In this document: piece after piece, positions 33,843 to 42,513 of the stretch
How positions within the stretch are numbered: the stretch's first letter is position 1
How the letters are laid out: each line of letters begins with the position of its first letter
Assembly (NCBI RefSeq): GCF_030295405.1
Contig: NZ_AP027080.1
Span: forward strand, 4,919,001 to 4,983,000
DNA length: 64,000 bases
Source: Mesoterricola silvestris
Lineage (GTDB): Bacteria; Acidobacteriota; Holophagae; Holophagales; Holophagaceae
Reading direction: 5' to 3'
The notes under the pieces: generated by a model
Databases searched by the model: none
Told to the model about the DNA's origin: nothing
Seen by the model: the letters and a program-made list of their open reading frames with translations, nothing else
Made by a program: the position numbers and the translations under genes

Positions 33843-34751
33843 ATGCGCTTTCTTCTCGGCAGGACGGACGCCCTCGGCGATGTGGTCATCTCGCTCCCCG
33901 TGATGGAGCGGATCCTCTCCCGCATGCCCGGGGCCGAGGTGCACTGGCTGGTGCGCCCCTACGCGGCCCCGCTCCTGCAGGGCCTCCCCGGCGTGCACCT
34001 GCGGGAGGACGGCACCGACCTGGTGGCCCTCCTGCGCGCCGTGGCCCCCGACGCCGTGCTCAACCTCGGCCACCGGGACACCGCCGTCATCACCGCGGCC
34101 AAGGCCGCCGGCGTCCCGGTGCGGGTCGCCCGGTGCCGGGGCCGCCAGATCCTGGACGCCACCCACCTCCTGTGGCGGGGCCGCAACGGCACCGGCCGCC
34201 ACGAGGCCCAGAACGTCCTGGACTTCCTCCGGCCCTGGGGCTGGGACGGCGGCCTTCCCCCGCCGCCCCGGATCCGCCTCGGCCCGGAGGAACGGGAACG
34301 GGGCCGGGCCGAATTCGCCGCCCTGCCCCGGCCGCTGCTGGGCATCGCCACCCGCAGTTCGGGCTCCTCGGCCTTCCCCTCCGAAGCCTGGTGGGCCCGG
34401 GCCCTGCCCGTTCTGAGCGCCGGCGGGTGGCACCCCGTGATCCTCGCCCCCCCGGAGGACTCCCCCCTCGACCCCACCGACCTGCGGGGCCTCCTGGGCC
34501 GCATCGCGGCCTGCGACGCCTTCCTGGGCCCCTCCACCGGGCCCACCCAGCTGGCCGCCGCCCTGGACGTTCCGGTCCTCGCCCTCATGGGGCTCAGCTC
34601 CAACCGCGGCCCCAGCCGCTGGACCCCCCTGGGCCGGCGGGTGCAGGTGCTCCAGTATCCCGGCCCCGAGGCCGACCTCCAGGGTGGCATGGATCGCCTG
34701 GACCCGGCCGCCCTGCTGCCCCATCTCGCCCGCCTGCGGGAGCCCGCATGA
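33843..34751 (+). CDS. Glycosyltransferase family 9 (heptosyltransferase-like) protein
   Basis: A 302-residue GT-B-fold enzyme related to ADP-heptose:LPS heptosyltransferases. The N-terminal MRFLLGRTDALGDVVISLPV and the C-terminal LGPSTGPTQLAAALDVPVLAL are the donor-site landmarks. The ATG at 33843 fits the family start; an ATG at 33824 would add six residues. It is the first gene of a rightward LPS-core-like set with a second GT9, DUF1573, EamA and hldD genes. It overlaps the second GT9 by ATGA. The exact sugar and acceptor are inferred only. Confidence 0.87.
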   Translation: MRFLLGRTDALGDVVISLPVMERILSRMPGAEVHWLVRPYAAPLLQGLPGVHLREDGTDLVALLRAVAPDAVLNLGHRDTAVITAAKAAGVPVRVARCRGRQILDATHLLWRGRNGTGRHEAQNVLDFLRPWGWDGGLPPPPRIRLGPEERERGRAEFAALPRPLLGIATRSSGSSAFPSEAWWARALPVLSAGGWHPVILAPPEDSPLDPTDLRGLLGRIAACDAFLGPSTGPTQLAAALDVPVLALMGLSSNRGPSRWTPLGRRVQVLQYPGPEADLQGGMDRLDPAALLPHLARLREPA

Positions 34752-35707
34752 TCCCCCAGGGCGCCACCTGGGTGCGCTTCCCCCGCTTCGTGGGGGACGC
34801 GGCCATGCAGCTTCCGGTGCTCCGGGTCCTGCGCGCCGTGGGCGCCGGCCCCATCGTGGTGTGGGGCCCCAACCCCGCGGTGTCCCTGGTGGAGGGCCAC
34901 GAGCTGGCCGACGCCGTGGTGCCCGACCAGGGCAAGCCCGGCCCTTGGGCCATGGCCGCCCTCCTGCGCAAGCACCGCGCCGCCCGCTGCGTGCATTTCC
35001 CCAAATCCCTGCGCCCCGCCCTGGCGGCCTGGCTTGCCCGGGTTCCCGAGCGCATCGGCGTGGACGAGAGCCTGGCGGGCTTCTTCAACACCCACAGCGG
35101 CCCCTTCTGGGATGCCCAGGGCCCCTTCCTGGAGCGCTACCACGCCGTGCTGGCGAGACGTTGGCCCGGCCTGCCGCCCATGCCCTACGCCGATTACGCC
35201 CCGGCGGTGCGGGTGGACCTGCCCGCGGAGCCCTACGTCTGCCTCATGCCCGGCTCCACCTGGCCTTCCAAGGCCTGGCCCCGCGAGCACTTCCGCGAGC
35301 TCGCGCGCCTGGCCCGCCGGGAAGGCTTCGCCGTGGCCGTCCTGGGGACCCCCGACGAGCGGGAGGTCTGCGACTTCGTGGCCCAGGACGCCACCCACAA
35401 CCTCTGCGGCCGCACCTCCCTGGTGGAGGCCGCCGCCTGGCTCCGCGGCGCCCGGGGCGCCCTGGGCAACGACTCGGGCCTGAGCCACCTGGCTGCCGCC
35501 TGCTCCACCCCCACCCTGGCGCTCTACGGGGCCACCGACCCCGGCGGCAGCACCCCCTGGGGTCCCCGCACCGCCGGCATCCGCCTGGACGGGATCCCCT
35601 GCGCCCCCTGTTTCAAGCCCCTGTGCACCGTGGACGGCCATCCGTGCCTGGCCGGAATCGGCCCCGACCGGGCCTGGAAGACCCTCATGGACCTGGTTTC
35701 CGCATAG
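34748..35707 (+). CDS. Glycosyltransferase family 9 (heptosyltransferase II-like) protein
   Basis: A 319-residue GT9 enzyme closest in layout to WaaF. It has VRFPRFVGDAAMQLPVLRVL at 9-28, LMPGSTWPSKAWPREHFREL near 171-190, and GNDSGLSHLAAACSTPTLAL near 240-259 followed by YGATDPGGSTPWGP. The C-terminal Cys pair (CAPCFKPLC) is also seen in heptosyltransferases II. It would transfer heptose from ADP-heptose to the LPS inner core at the inner membrane. hldD, which makes the donor, is four genes downstream-inclusive in the same run, supporting this role. Confidence 0.88.
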   Translation: MIPQGATWVRFPRFVGDAAMQLPVLRVLRAVGAGPIVVWGPNPAVSLVEGHELADAVVPDQGKPGPWAMAALLRKHRAARCVHFPKSLRPALAAWLARVPERIGVDESLAGFFNTHSGPFWDAQGPFLERYHAVLARRWPGLPPMPYADYAPAVRVDLPAEPYVCLMPGSTWPSKAWPREHFRELARLARREGFAVAVLGTPDEREVCDFVAQDATHNLCGRTSLVEAAAWLRGARGALGNDSGLSHLAAACSTPTLALYGATDPGGSTPWGPRTAGIRLDGIPCAPCFKPLCTVDGHPCLAGIGPDRAWKTLMDLVSA

Positions 35708-35734
35708 AATAATAAGGTTCGTTCGAGGTACGCC

Positions 35735-36700
35735 ATGCGCTCCATCCTTTCCAGCCTGTTGGTCCCTGCCCTGTGCATGGCCCAGGCGCCAGTCATCTCC
35801 GTGGACCAGCCCCACTTCGACTTCGGCAAGCTGTACGGCGACGCCAAGGCGGTGCACCGCTTCCGCATCAGCAACAAGGGCAATGCCCCCCTCAACATAA
35901 GCAGGCTCAATCCTTCCTGCGGCTGCACATCCACCGTCATCGGCCAGTGGACCCTCAATCCGGGCCAGAGCACGGAGGTGGAGGCCACCTTCAACCCCGC
36001 GGGCTTCCGGGGCACGGTGCACAAATCCATCCAGGTGGTGTCCAACGACCCCGCCAACCCCACCGTGGACCTCACCTTCGAAGCCGAGCTGCTCCGGGAG
36101 ATCATGCCCTCCACCGAGGCGGTCTTCTTCCAGGACGTCCTGCGCACCTCCCCCCGGAAGGCCTCGGTGCGGCTCGTTTCCGGCAACGGCAAGCCCGTGC
36201 GCGTCACCGAGGTCAAGGCTCCCGGCGCCCCCTACCTGCACGGCTCGGCCCGCGCCGAAGGCAACGACGCCTGGGTGGACATCCTCGTGGACGGATCCCG
36301 CATCCCCGCCTCCCGCACCTCCGGCACCGACGCGGTGGTGGTGAAGACCGACAACCCCCGGGCCGCCCTCATCAACCTCACCGTCCAGTGGGAGCTCCGG
36401 GCCTCCGTGGTGGCCGAGCCCGGGCGGGTGGCCTGGGTGGAGCCGGCCGGGAGGGAGCTGCGGAGCAAGGTCGTCCTCAAGCAGGTGGATGGCAAGCCCT
36501 TCCGCGTCCTTTCCGCGCGCACCACGAACCCGGTCATCCGGGTGGAGGGCGCGGGCAAGGGCGCCGCGTCCCACCAGGACCTGCAGGTGATCCTGGCCGC
36601 CAACGCCAAGGCCGGCATGTACAGCGAAAAGGTCATCCTGACCACCGACAGCCCCGACCAGCCGGAAGTCGAGATCCGCGTCGCCGCCTCCCTGCGCTGA
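35735..36700 (+). CDS. Secreted DUF1573-containing protein
   Basis: A 321-residue protein with a signal peptide (MRSILSSLLVPALCMAQA). The DUF1573 domain at about 20-125 has the typical HFDFGKLYGDAKAVHRFRIS, then LNPSCGCTSTVIGQWTLNPG and SNDPANP. A second, weaker Ig-like region at about 210-320 ends in LTTDSPDQPEVEIRVAASLR. Such ASH/Hydin-like beta domains occur in periplasmic or surface proteins; their function is unknown. A GAGG site precedes ATG 35735, 27 bases after the second GT9. Confidence 0.85.
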   Translation: MRSILSSLLVPALCMAQAPVISVDQPHFDFGKLYGDAKAVHRFRISNKGNAPLNISRLNPSCGCTSTVIGQWTLNPGQSTEVEATFNPAGFRGTVHKSIQVVSNDPANPTVDLTFEAELLREIMPSTEAVFFQDVLRTSPRKASVRLVSGNGKPVRVTEVKAPGAPYLHGSARAEGNDAWVDILVDGSRIPASRTSGTDAVVVKTDNPRAALINLTVQWELRASVVAEPGRVAWVEPAGRELRSKVVLKQVDGKPFRVLSARTTNPVIRVEGAGKGAASHQDLQVILAANAKAGMYSEKVILTTDSPDQPEVEIRVAASLR

Positions 36701-36704
36701 CGCC

Positions 36705-37655
36705 GTGCCGGATACCAAGGGTCTCAAGCACACGTCCGCCGTGGTGGGGACGCTCCTGATCGCCGTGGTGTGGGGCGCCAGCTTCGCCGGGATGAAGTAC
36801 GCCCTCCAGGCCGGTCTCAGCGTGGGGGCCATGCTCACGCTCCGCTTCCTCCTGGGCGCCTCCTGCCTGGGCATCCTCCTCCTGGCCCTGCGCGTGCCTG
36901 TGGACCGCCGCTCGGTGACCGACGGCCTCTGGCTGGGCCTCATCCTCACCGCCATCTTCTGGCTCCAGGCCAGCGGCCTTGAAACCACCACCACCACCAA
37001 GTCCGGGTTCATCACCGGCCTCTACGTGCTCTTCACCCCCATGGCCAGCGTGATGCTGGGCCACCGCCTGAAGATCGCCCACGGCCTGGGCGCCCTGGTG
37101 GCCACCGGCGGGCTCTTCCTGCTGGTGCACACCCCCGGCGTCAGCTTCGGCGGCTGGAACCGCGGGGATTCCATGACCCTGGTGTGCGCCGTGGGCTGCG
37201 GGTTCCACATCGCCTTCACCGGCATCTTCTCCCGGCGTTCCAACGGATGGGTCCTGGCCTTCATGCAGGTGGCGACCATCGCCGTGGTTTCCTGCGCCAT
37301 CACCGCCTTCCTCCCCGCCCCCCACGGATTCCAGGGCGCCCGCCAGGCCCTGGCCGCCCCGGGGGTGTGGCTGGCCCTGGGCTACCTGGGCATCCTGGCC
37401 ACGTCCCTGGCCTTCTACCTCATGTCCACCCTCCAGGCCCACCTGGGCAGCACCGAGGCCGCCATCCTCTACTCCCTGGAACCGGTGTTCACGGCCCTCC
37501 TGGCCATGACCGGGTGGGTCCCCGGCATCCGGGAGCGGCTCTCCCCCCTCCAGTTGGCGGGGGGCGGCATCATCCTGGGCGCCATGCTCCTGGCCGAGGT
37601 CGGCCCCGCGTGGATGGCCCGGTTCGGGGATTCCAGCCCCGAGCGGGACGGCTGA
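36705..37655 (+). CDS. EamA/DMT superfamily transporter
   Basis: A 316-residue inner-membrane protein with ten predicted helices in two EamA repeats. The first starts TLLIAVVWGASFAGMKYAL near residue 15, the second near 160. LEPVFTALLAM near 262 is a standard EamA motif. Substrates of the family are metabolites or amino acids and cannot be read here. The GTG at 36705 lies four bases after the DUF1573 stop, so the two are probably co-translated. Confidence 0.88.
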   Translation: MPDTKGLKHTSAVVGTLLIAVVWGASFAGMKYALQAGLSVGAMLTLRFLLGASCLGILLLALRVPVDRRSVTDGLWLGLILTAIFWLQASGLETTTTTKSGFITGLYVLFTPMASVMLGHRLKIAHGLGALVATGGLFLLVHTPGVSFGGWNRGDSMTLVCAVGCGFHIAFTGIFSRRSNGWVLAFMQVATIAVVSCAITAFLPAPHGFQGARQALAAPGVWLALGYLGILATSLAFYLMSTLQAHLGSTEAAILYSLEPVFTALLAMTGWVPGIRERLSPLQLAGGGIILGAMLLAEVGPAWMARFGDSSPERDG

Positions 37656-37680
37656 GCGATAATCGAAAAAGGAGGACCCC

Positions 37681-38616
37681 GTGATCATCGTTACCGGAGG
37701 AGCCGGATTCATCGGCAGCAACGTCGTCAAGGAGCTCAACAGGCGGGGCCGCACCGATATCCTGGTCGTGGACAACCTGGAGCGCTCCGAGAAGTTCCGT
37801 AACCTCTCCAACCTGGTCATCCAGGACTACATGGACAAGCGGGCCTTCCGCGCGCGGCTGGACGCGGGCACCTTCGACCTCCAGGCGGACGCCATCCTCC
37901 ACAACGGCGCCTGCTCCGACACCATGGGCGGCGACGGCCGCTACATGCTGGAGAACAACTTCGGGGATTCCAAGGCCCTCCTCCACTACGCGCTCTCCAA
38001 GTCCATCCCCTTCGTGTACGCCTCCAGCGCCGCCACCTACGGCCCCGGCCCCGTCTTCGTCCCGGATCCCGCCAACGAGCGCCCCCTCAACGTCTACGGC
38101 TATTCCAAGCTCCTGTTCGACCAGCACGTGCGCCACATCCTCCCCCAGGTGCGCAGCACCGTGGTGGGCCTGCGCTACTTCAACGTCTACGGCCCCCGGG
38201 AGGATCACAAGGGCCGCATGATGTCCGTGCTGCACCAGCTCCTGCGCCAGCTGCGCCAGGAGGGCGTCTGCCGCCTCTTCGCGGGCACCGACGGCTACGG
38301 CGACGGCGAGCAGGTGCGGGACTTCGTCTTCGTGGGCGACATCGTGGACATCGGCCTCCACTTCGCCCAGGCCCCCCTCACCAAGGCCATCCTCAACGCC
38401 GGCACCGGCAAGGCCCGCAGCTTCAACGCCATCGCCCGCACCCTCATCGCCCACCTGGGCCAGGGCCGCATCGACTACATCCCCTTCCCCCCCGAACTCA
38501 CCGGAAAGTACCAGAGCTTCACCCAGGCCGACCTCACCACCCTCCGCGCCGCCGGCTACACCCGCCCCATGACCGAACTCGAGGAAGGCATCCGGCTCAC
38601 CCTCGCAGAACTCTGA
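37681..38616 (+). CDS. hldD: ADP-L-glycero-D-manno-heptose-6-epimerase
   Basis: The last step of ADP-heptose synthesis for LPS core. The protein has 311 residues. The NADP site is IIVTGGAGFIGSNVVKEL at 2-19. The family's ILHNGACSDT near 77-86 and the active-site YGYSK near 139-143 are clear. So are YFNVYGPREDHKGRM near 162-176 and DFVFVGDIVD near 214. The GTG start has AGGAGG six bases upstream. It closes the rightward glycosyltransferase set and is followed by a fold-back repeat. Confidence 0.95.
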   Translation: MIIVTGGAGFIGSNVVKELNRRGRTDILVVDNLERSEKFRNLSNLVIQDYMDKRAFRARLDAGTFDLQADAILHNGACSDTMGGDGRYMLENNFGDSKALLHYALSKSIPFVYASSAATYGPGPVFVPDPANERPLNVYGYSKLLFDQHVRHILPQVRSTVVGLRYFNVYGPREDHKGRMMSVLHQLLRQLRQEGVCRLFAGTDGYGDGEQVRDFVFVGDIVDIGLHFAQAPLTKAILNAGTGKARSFNAIARTLIAHLGQGRIDYIPFPPELTGKYQSFTQADLTTLRAAGYTRPMTELEEGIRLTLAEL

Positions 38617-38636
38617 GCCCCGGCGGGATCGACGCC

Positions 38637-39060
38637 CGTGTCCCGGACCTTCGCCCCGTTTCGTAGACGCAGGCAAGCTGCGTCTACGGAGAGCTCACGT
38701 TCAGGGGCGCGGTGTGGGTGTTGCCACGCTCCAGCTTCGTTCTACGTTTTGCGGGCTTGGCCGTGGAGGATCCCCGGGATGGCCTATGTCCCTTGGACCC
38801 GCTTCAAGGGGTCGGCCTGAAGGTTCGCAGGCGCCGACGTCAGTTTGCTGATCAACGTCGGCGCGGGACGGTGGGCCGCAAAGGTCCCCTTGAAGCGGGT
38901 CCAAGGGGAATAGGCCTTTCCGGGGAGCCCGGCCGTCCAGGGTGCCTCCCTGCTCCCCGAAGCCGGAGCGTGGCAACACCCACGCCGCGCCCTTGAACGT
39001 GAGTAGTCCGTAGACGCAGCTTGCCTGCGTCTACGAACCGGGGCGCGAGTCCGGGACACG
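38637..39060. repeat. 424-base fold-back element A with terminal and central hairpins
   Basis: The two halves are long, interrupted inverted copies ending in CGTGTCCCGGAC. About 25 bases in from each end is an 11-pair hairpin (38662-38688 and 39009-39035; CGTAGACGCAG arms, 5-base loop). The centre holds a 10-pair hairpin (38831-38840 with 38855-38864). Inverted CCTTGGACCCGCTTCAAGGGG-like blocks lie between. It fills the 459-base gap between convergent hldD and the PP2C gene. Short open frames inside it mirror each other and are not supported as genes. No transposase is encoded. Confidence 0.9.
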
Positions 39061-39075
39061 CGCGACGACCCCGCC

Positions 39076-40239
39076 TCAGGGCCTGTCCAGCACCACCAGC
39101 GTTACGTCGTCGGAGAAGGGGGTGGATTCGTTGAAGGCGATGGCGCGGTGGACGATGTGGTCGGCGGCCTCCTCCTCGTCGGCGGGGAGGTCGGAGCAGA
39201 TTTCCAGGAGGCCCTCGTCGCCCAGGAAGGAACGGTCCTCCCGCTCCACCTCCACGAGGCCGTCGGTGTAGACGATGAGGCGGTCGCCCCGCAGGAAGGG
39301 GCAGGTCTGCTGGTGGAAGCGCAGGCCCTCCTCGATGCCCAGCATGAAGCCCCGTTCGCCCAGGACGGTGGGAACCCGGGGGCCGCCGGAGGCGCCCTGG
39401 GAAATGAGCATGGGGGCCACGTGGCCGGCGGCGACGTACTGGAGGGTGTCGGAGGCCGGGTCCAGGCGCGCCAGGAAGGCGGTGGCGAACTGCTCGGAGA
39501 GGGTGCTGCGGGCCAGGTCCCGGTTCATGGCCTGGGCCCAGGCCAGGGGCCCGTCCCCGAAGCGCACCTGGTTCTCGAAGCAGGTCTTGACCATGGCGGA
39601 GATGAGCGCGGCGGTCACCCCGTGCCCGCTCACATCGGCGATCATGAGGGCCACGCTGTCGTCGGGGAGGTTGAGGATGGCGTAGATGTCCCCGCCGATG
39701 CCCTCGGCGGGCAGGTAGCGGTGGGTGTAGCGGATGGGGCCCGCCTGCCCCGGAATGGGGGGCAGCAGGCCCACCTGCAGGCGCGCCGCCAGGCTCAGCT
39801 CGGCCGTCATGCGCTCCTGGAACCGCGTCAGCTCCAGGTTCTGGCGCTTGATCTCCTTCTGCATCCCGATGATGCGGAAGGCGGACTCCACCTTGGCCAT
39901 CACCTCCTGGGCGTGGAAGGGCTTGGAGATCATGTCGTCGGCGCCGAGGTTCAGGCCGCCGATCTTGGAGGCCGTGCCGTCCAGGGCCGACACCAGCACG
40001 AAGAAGGTGTCCCGGGTGCGGGGGTTCCCCTTCACCGCCTGGCAGAGCTCATCCCCGGCCATCTCCGGCATGCGGAGGTCCGAAAGGATGAGATCGGGCT
40101 GGACCTTGGCCATTTCGTCCAGGGCCACCCGGCCGTTCTCCGCCAGGAGAACGGTGTAGCCGGCGCGCTTGAGGTAGAAGCTGAGGATATCCCGGATGGG
40201 GGCTTCGTCATCGACGACCAGCACGACGCCTTTTTGCAT
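39076..40239 (-). CDS. Response regulator with PP2C (SpoIIE/RsbU-type) phosphatase output
   Basis: A 387-residue signalling protein. Receiver domain at 5-120 (VVDDEAP, acceptor Asp in LILSDLRMPEMAG, Lys in ISKPFHAQEV). A short coiled segment at about 130-155 follows. The SpoIIE-like phosphatase at about 170-387 has the metal ligands in GIGGDIYAI, MIADVSGHGVTAALISAMVK and the late SDDVTLVVL. It probably dephosphorylates a STAS anti-anti-sigma factor; such a gene lies three bases upstream in the same operon. An anti-sigma kinase is not in the window. Confidence 0.93.
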   Translation of the reverse strand: MQKGVVLVVDDEAPIRDILSFYLKRAGYTVLLAENGRVALDEMAKVQPDLILSDLRMPEMAGDELCQAVKGNPRTRDTFFVLVSALDGTASKIGGLNLGADDMISKPFHAQEVMAKVESAFRIIGMQKEIKRQNLELTRFQERMTAELSLAARLQVGLLPPIPGQAGPIRYTHRYLPAEGIGGDIYAILNLPDDSVALMIADVSGHGVTAALISAMVKTCFENQVRFGDGPLAWAQAMNRDLARSTLSEQFATAFLARLDPASDTLQYVAAGHVAPMLISQGASGGPRVPTVLGERGFMLGIEEGLRFHQQTCPFLRGDRLIVYTDGLVEVEREDRSFLGDEGLLEICSDLPADEEEAADHIVHRAIAFNESTPFSDDVTLVVLDRP

Positions 40240-40242
40240 GCT

Positions 40243-40581
40243 TCAGGCCCCGCGCAGCGCGTCCTGCTCCGTGGTGAAGATGGAGAAGTAGTTCGTGAGG
40301 TTGGTCTGGTCGAAGGTCTTCTTGACCTGGGGCGGAAGGGCGCACAGGTGGAGCTTGCCGTTGTTCTTGTCCACGCTGTTCCGGGCCGCCACCAGAAGGC
40401 CCAGTCCCGAGGAATCGATGAAGGAAACGGCCTCGAGGTTGATGACCAGCAGCTTGGGCTGGAGCGTGGTCACGGTGTCCCGGATCACGTCCCGCAGCTG
40501 GGCCGTCACCTCGAAATTGACCTTGCCTTGGATGGTAACGACCGAAGCGTTTCCTTCCTGGCGGGTCTGGATGTTCAACAT
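40243..40581 (-). CDS. STAS-domain anti-sigma factor antagonist
   Basis: A 112-residue SpoIIAA/RsbV-type protein. The phosphorylation-site loop is SFIDSSGLGLLVAARN near residues 55-70, preceded by LLVINLEAV. A GGAGG site lies just before ATG 40581. It is directly followed by the PP2C phosphatase that should reactivate it, forming a partner-switch pair whose kinase and sigma factor must be elsewhere. It is separated from atpE by a strong terminator. Confidence 0.92.
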   Translation of the reverse strand: MLNIQTRQEGNASVVTIQGKVNFEVTAQLRDVIRDTVTTLQPKLLVINLEAVSFIDSSGLGLLVAARNSVDKNNGKLHLCALPPQVKKTFDQTNLTNYFSIFTTEQDALRGA

Positions 40582-40672
40582 GGTGCCTCCTGCGTCACAT
40601 ATTCGAATATCCGGGGTAGCCTGCCGGAAGGATTGTACTGCGAAAAAATCGATGGAAAAGGCTGATTCTTGG

Positions 40673-40707
40673 AAAACTGCCGGAACGGGGCCGGAGCCCC
40701 GTTCCGG
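40673..40707 (-). terminator. Intrinsic terminator after atpE
   Basis: On the minus strand an 11-pair perfect stem (CCGGAACGGGG with CCCCGTTCCGG, 40680-40707, 6-base loop) is followed by CAGTTTTCC. It ends the ATP synthase Fo gene group 11 bases after the atpE stop. Confidence 0.8.
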
Positions 40708-40718
40708 GACGGGCGGGA

Positions 40719-41015
40719 CTACTTGACGGCGAAGGCGGCCACGAGCACGTAGATCACCAGGGCCTCGATGAGGGCCAGGCCGATGATCATGGTGGTGCGG
40801 ATGTTGCCGGCGGCCTGGGGATTGCGGGCGATGCCCTCGCAGGCGGCGACCACGGCCTTGCCCTGGGCCATGCCGCAGCCGGCGGCCGCGATGGCGAGGG
40901 CGATGTGGGCCAGGAACTTGCCTTCGAAGATGCCGGGGGCGGGGGCGCCGGGGACCTGGGCGAAGGCGGCCACGGCCAGGGTGAACAGGAAGGCGGTGGT
41001 GAGGAACTTCTTCAT
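40719..41015 (-). CDS. atpE: ATP synthase subunit c, with N-terminal signal-like extension
   Basis: The 98-residue proteolipid of the Fo rotor ring. An N-terminal hydrophobic leader ([20 protein letters not shown]) precedes the usual two-helix hairpin. Helix 1 contains the Gly/Ala-rich [20 protein letters not shown], the loop [11 protein letters not shown] holds the F1 contact, and helix 2 has the ion-binding Glu84 in [10 protein letters not shown]. Ala-Leu after that Glu, rather than Ser/Thr-Thr, argues for proton rather than sodium coupling. It is the last gene of the group; atpF, atpH and F1 genes are not adjacent. Confidence 0.95.
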   Translation of the reverse strand: MKKFLTTAFLFTLAVAAFAQVPGAPAPGIFEGKFLAHIALAIAAAGCGMAQGKAVVAACEGIARNPQAAGNIRTTMIIGLALIEALVIYVLVAAFAVK

Positions 41016-41075
41016 GGGAAACCTCGAAAAGGGGGACGCGGGGTTCGGAATCCCGACGTCCGGTGGGAAACGGGG

Positions 41076-41807
41076 CTAGTGCTCGTGCGCCACGGCGCCG
41101 GACACGTAGATCGTGGCCAGCATGATGAACACGAAGGTCTGGATCAGGCCGAAGAAGAGGCCCATGACCATGAGGGGCACGGGCACCACCAGGGGGGCCA
41201 GGCCGAAGAAGATGCCGGTGACCACGTGCTCGCCCGCGATGTTGCCGAAAAGGCGCAGGCTGTGGCTCAGGATCCGGCTGAACAGGCCCAGGATCTCCAG
41301 GGGCCACATGAGGATCCACAGGAACCACACGGGACCCGCGAAGTGGCCCAGGTACTTGCCCACCCCGTGCTCGCGCATGCCGTGGAAGTTGTAGTAGAGG
41401 AACACCACCAGGGCGCAGCCCAGGGTCACGTTGTAGTTGGCCGTGCCCGAGCCCAGGCCCGGGATGAGGCCGAAGAGGTTGTTCAGCAGGATGAAGACGC
41501 CCAGGGTGCCCACCAGGGGCACGTAGCGGTCCGGGTGGTGCGCCACGTTGTCCGCCACGAGGGTGCGCACGAAGCTCACCAGGTACTCCATGGTCTGCTG
41601 CAGGGGGCCCGGCACCCGCACCATCTTCGCCCGCACCAGGAGCACCAGGACGACCGTCACCAGGGCCGCCAGGACGGAGATGAGGAGGTGGTCGTAGCGC
41701 TCCAGCACCGACAGGGGCGCGCCGTGGGCGAAGGAGGGCCACGGATGCCTGGCCAGCCCCAGGAGGTTGGTCAGCAGGACCGCGAGAAAGGACGCATGGT
41801 GTTCCAT
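41076..41807 (-). CDS. atpB: ATP synthase subunit a
   Basis: The 243-residue Fo stator channel subunit in the inner membrane, with about five to six helices. The essential Arg is Arg185 in SHSLRLFGNIAGEH. GLGSGTANYNVTLGCALVVF near 117-136 and the C-terminal LIQTFVFIMLATIYVSGA are family blocks. It lies between the AtpI-like gene and atpE. Confidence 0.96.
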   Translation of the reverse strand: MEHHASFLAVLLTNLLGLARHPWPSFAHGAPLSVLERYDHLLISVLAALVTVVLVLLVRAKMVRVPGPLQQTMEYLVSFVRTLVADNVAHHPDRYVPLVGTLGVFILLNNLFGLIPGLGSGTANYNVTLGCALVVFLYYNFHGMREHGVGKYLGHFAGPVWFLWILMWPLEILGLFSRILSHSLRLFGNIAGEHVVTGIFFGLAPLVVPVPLMVMGLFFGLIQTFVFIMLATIYVSGAVAHEH

Positions 41808-41825
41808 GGTGGGGACCTCGGGTGC

Positions 41826-42203
41826 TCAGTCGGGCCGGAAGATCAACCATAACGCTTCCAGCACGATGGAAACGCTGAACAGGAGGATTCCGGTGACGAA
41901 GGGTAGGACTTCCGAAGGGAAGCAGACCATCATCCCACGCAGGAGAAGCACGATCAACGCCAGTTTGGCCAGGACCAGGAACCCGAAGAGCCACCGCCGC
42001 CTCACGGAAGGGGTCAGCATGCCGTTCACCACCCACCGGTGCAGGGCCCAGAACAGGAGGCTGGCCGCCCCCCCCGCCGCGAACACCAGGGCCGCCCTCC
42101 AGGACCTCAGCCCCCCCCAGCCCGCCGCACCCAGGGGCACCAGGGCCAGCTGGATGCGGTTGATGCGCACCAGGTGGTGGGCGCCCCCGTCCTCAGCCGC
42201 CAT
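41826..42203 (-). CDS. Small membrane protein, AtpI/ATP synthase subunit I-like
   Basis: A 125-residue protein with four hydrophobic segments (near 14-28, 35-56, 70-86 and 95-120). Its place between atpZ and atpB and its size fit the ATP synthase subunit I family, which helps assemble the c-ring or supply magnesium. Sequence identity is not strong enough to be sure. The start at 42203 overlaps the end of atpZ by 11 bases. Confidence 0.7.
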   Translation of the reverse strand: MAAEDGGAHHLVRINRIQLALVPLGAAGWGGLRSWRAALVFAAGGAASLLFWALHRWVVNGMLTPSVRRRWLFGFLVLAKLALIVLLLRGMMVCFPSEVLPFVTGILLFSVSIVLEALWLIFRPD

Positions 42204-42471
42204 GGGAATCGTCCTTGCGCTTGCGTTCGGCCTCGTCGTAGCGGTCCAGGCGCACCGTCGTCTTGTAGAGCTCCCAGAAGCCGGTGGCCACGCCCCAAAC
42301 CAGGCCCACCCACATGCCGGCCCGGGGGTGCCCGAAGAACCCCCCGATCCAGCGCCCCAGGAAGAAGCCCAGGACGATGGCGATGGGAAACACCATGCCC
42401 AGGCCCATGAGGTCGCCCCACAGGGCGCGCTCCCGGGGGTCCACCCCCTTCTCCTTGCGCTGGAACAGCAT
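42193..42471 (-). CDS. atpZ: AtpZ/AtpI family protein
   Basis: A 92-residue protein with two membrane helices. LWGDLMGLGMVFPIAIVLGF near 17-36, then FLGRWIGGFFGHPRAGMWVG and a Gly-rich second helix, are the pattern of AtpZ-like F0F1 accessory proteins. The tail is strongly charged (DEAERKRKDDSHGG). It is the first gene of the Fo group, 95 bases after nuoN across a very strong hairpin. Confidence 0.8.
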   Translation of the reverse strand: MLFQRKEKGVDPRERALWGDLMGLGMVFPIAIVLGFFLGRWIGGFFGHPRAGMWVGLVWGVATGFWELYKTTVRLDRYDEAERKRKDDSHGG

Positions 42472-42513
42472 GCCGTCACCCGCTTCCGGTCGATTGACAC
42501 CCATTGTAACGGC

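Noticed and set aside
38638..39059. Small open frames (60-94 codons) inside fold-back element A, beginning MSRT
   Set aside because: The frames on both strands mirror each other because the DNA is palindromic, and a similar MSRTFAP frame arises at the shared end of element B. They reflect the repeat and are not genes.
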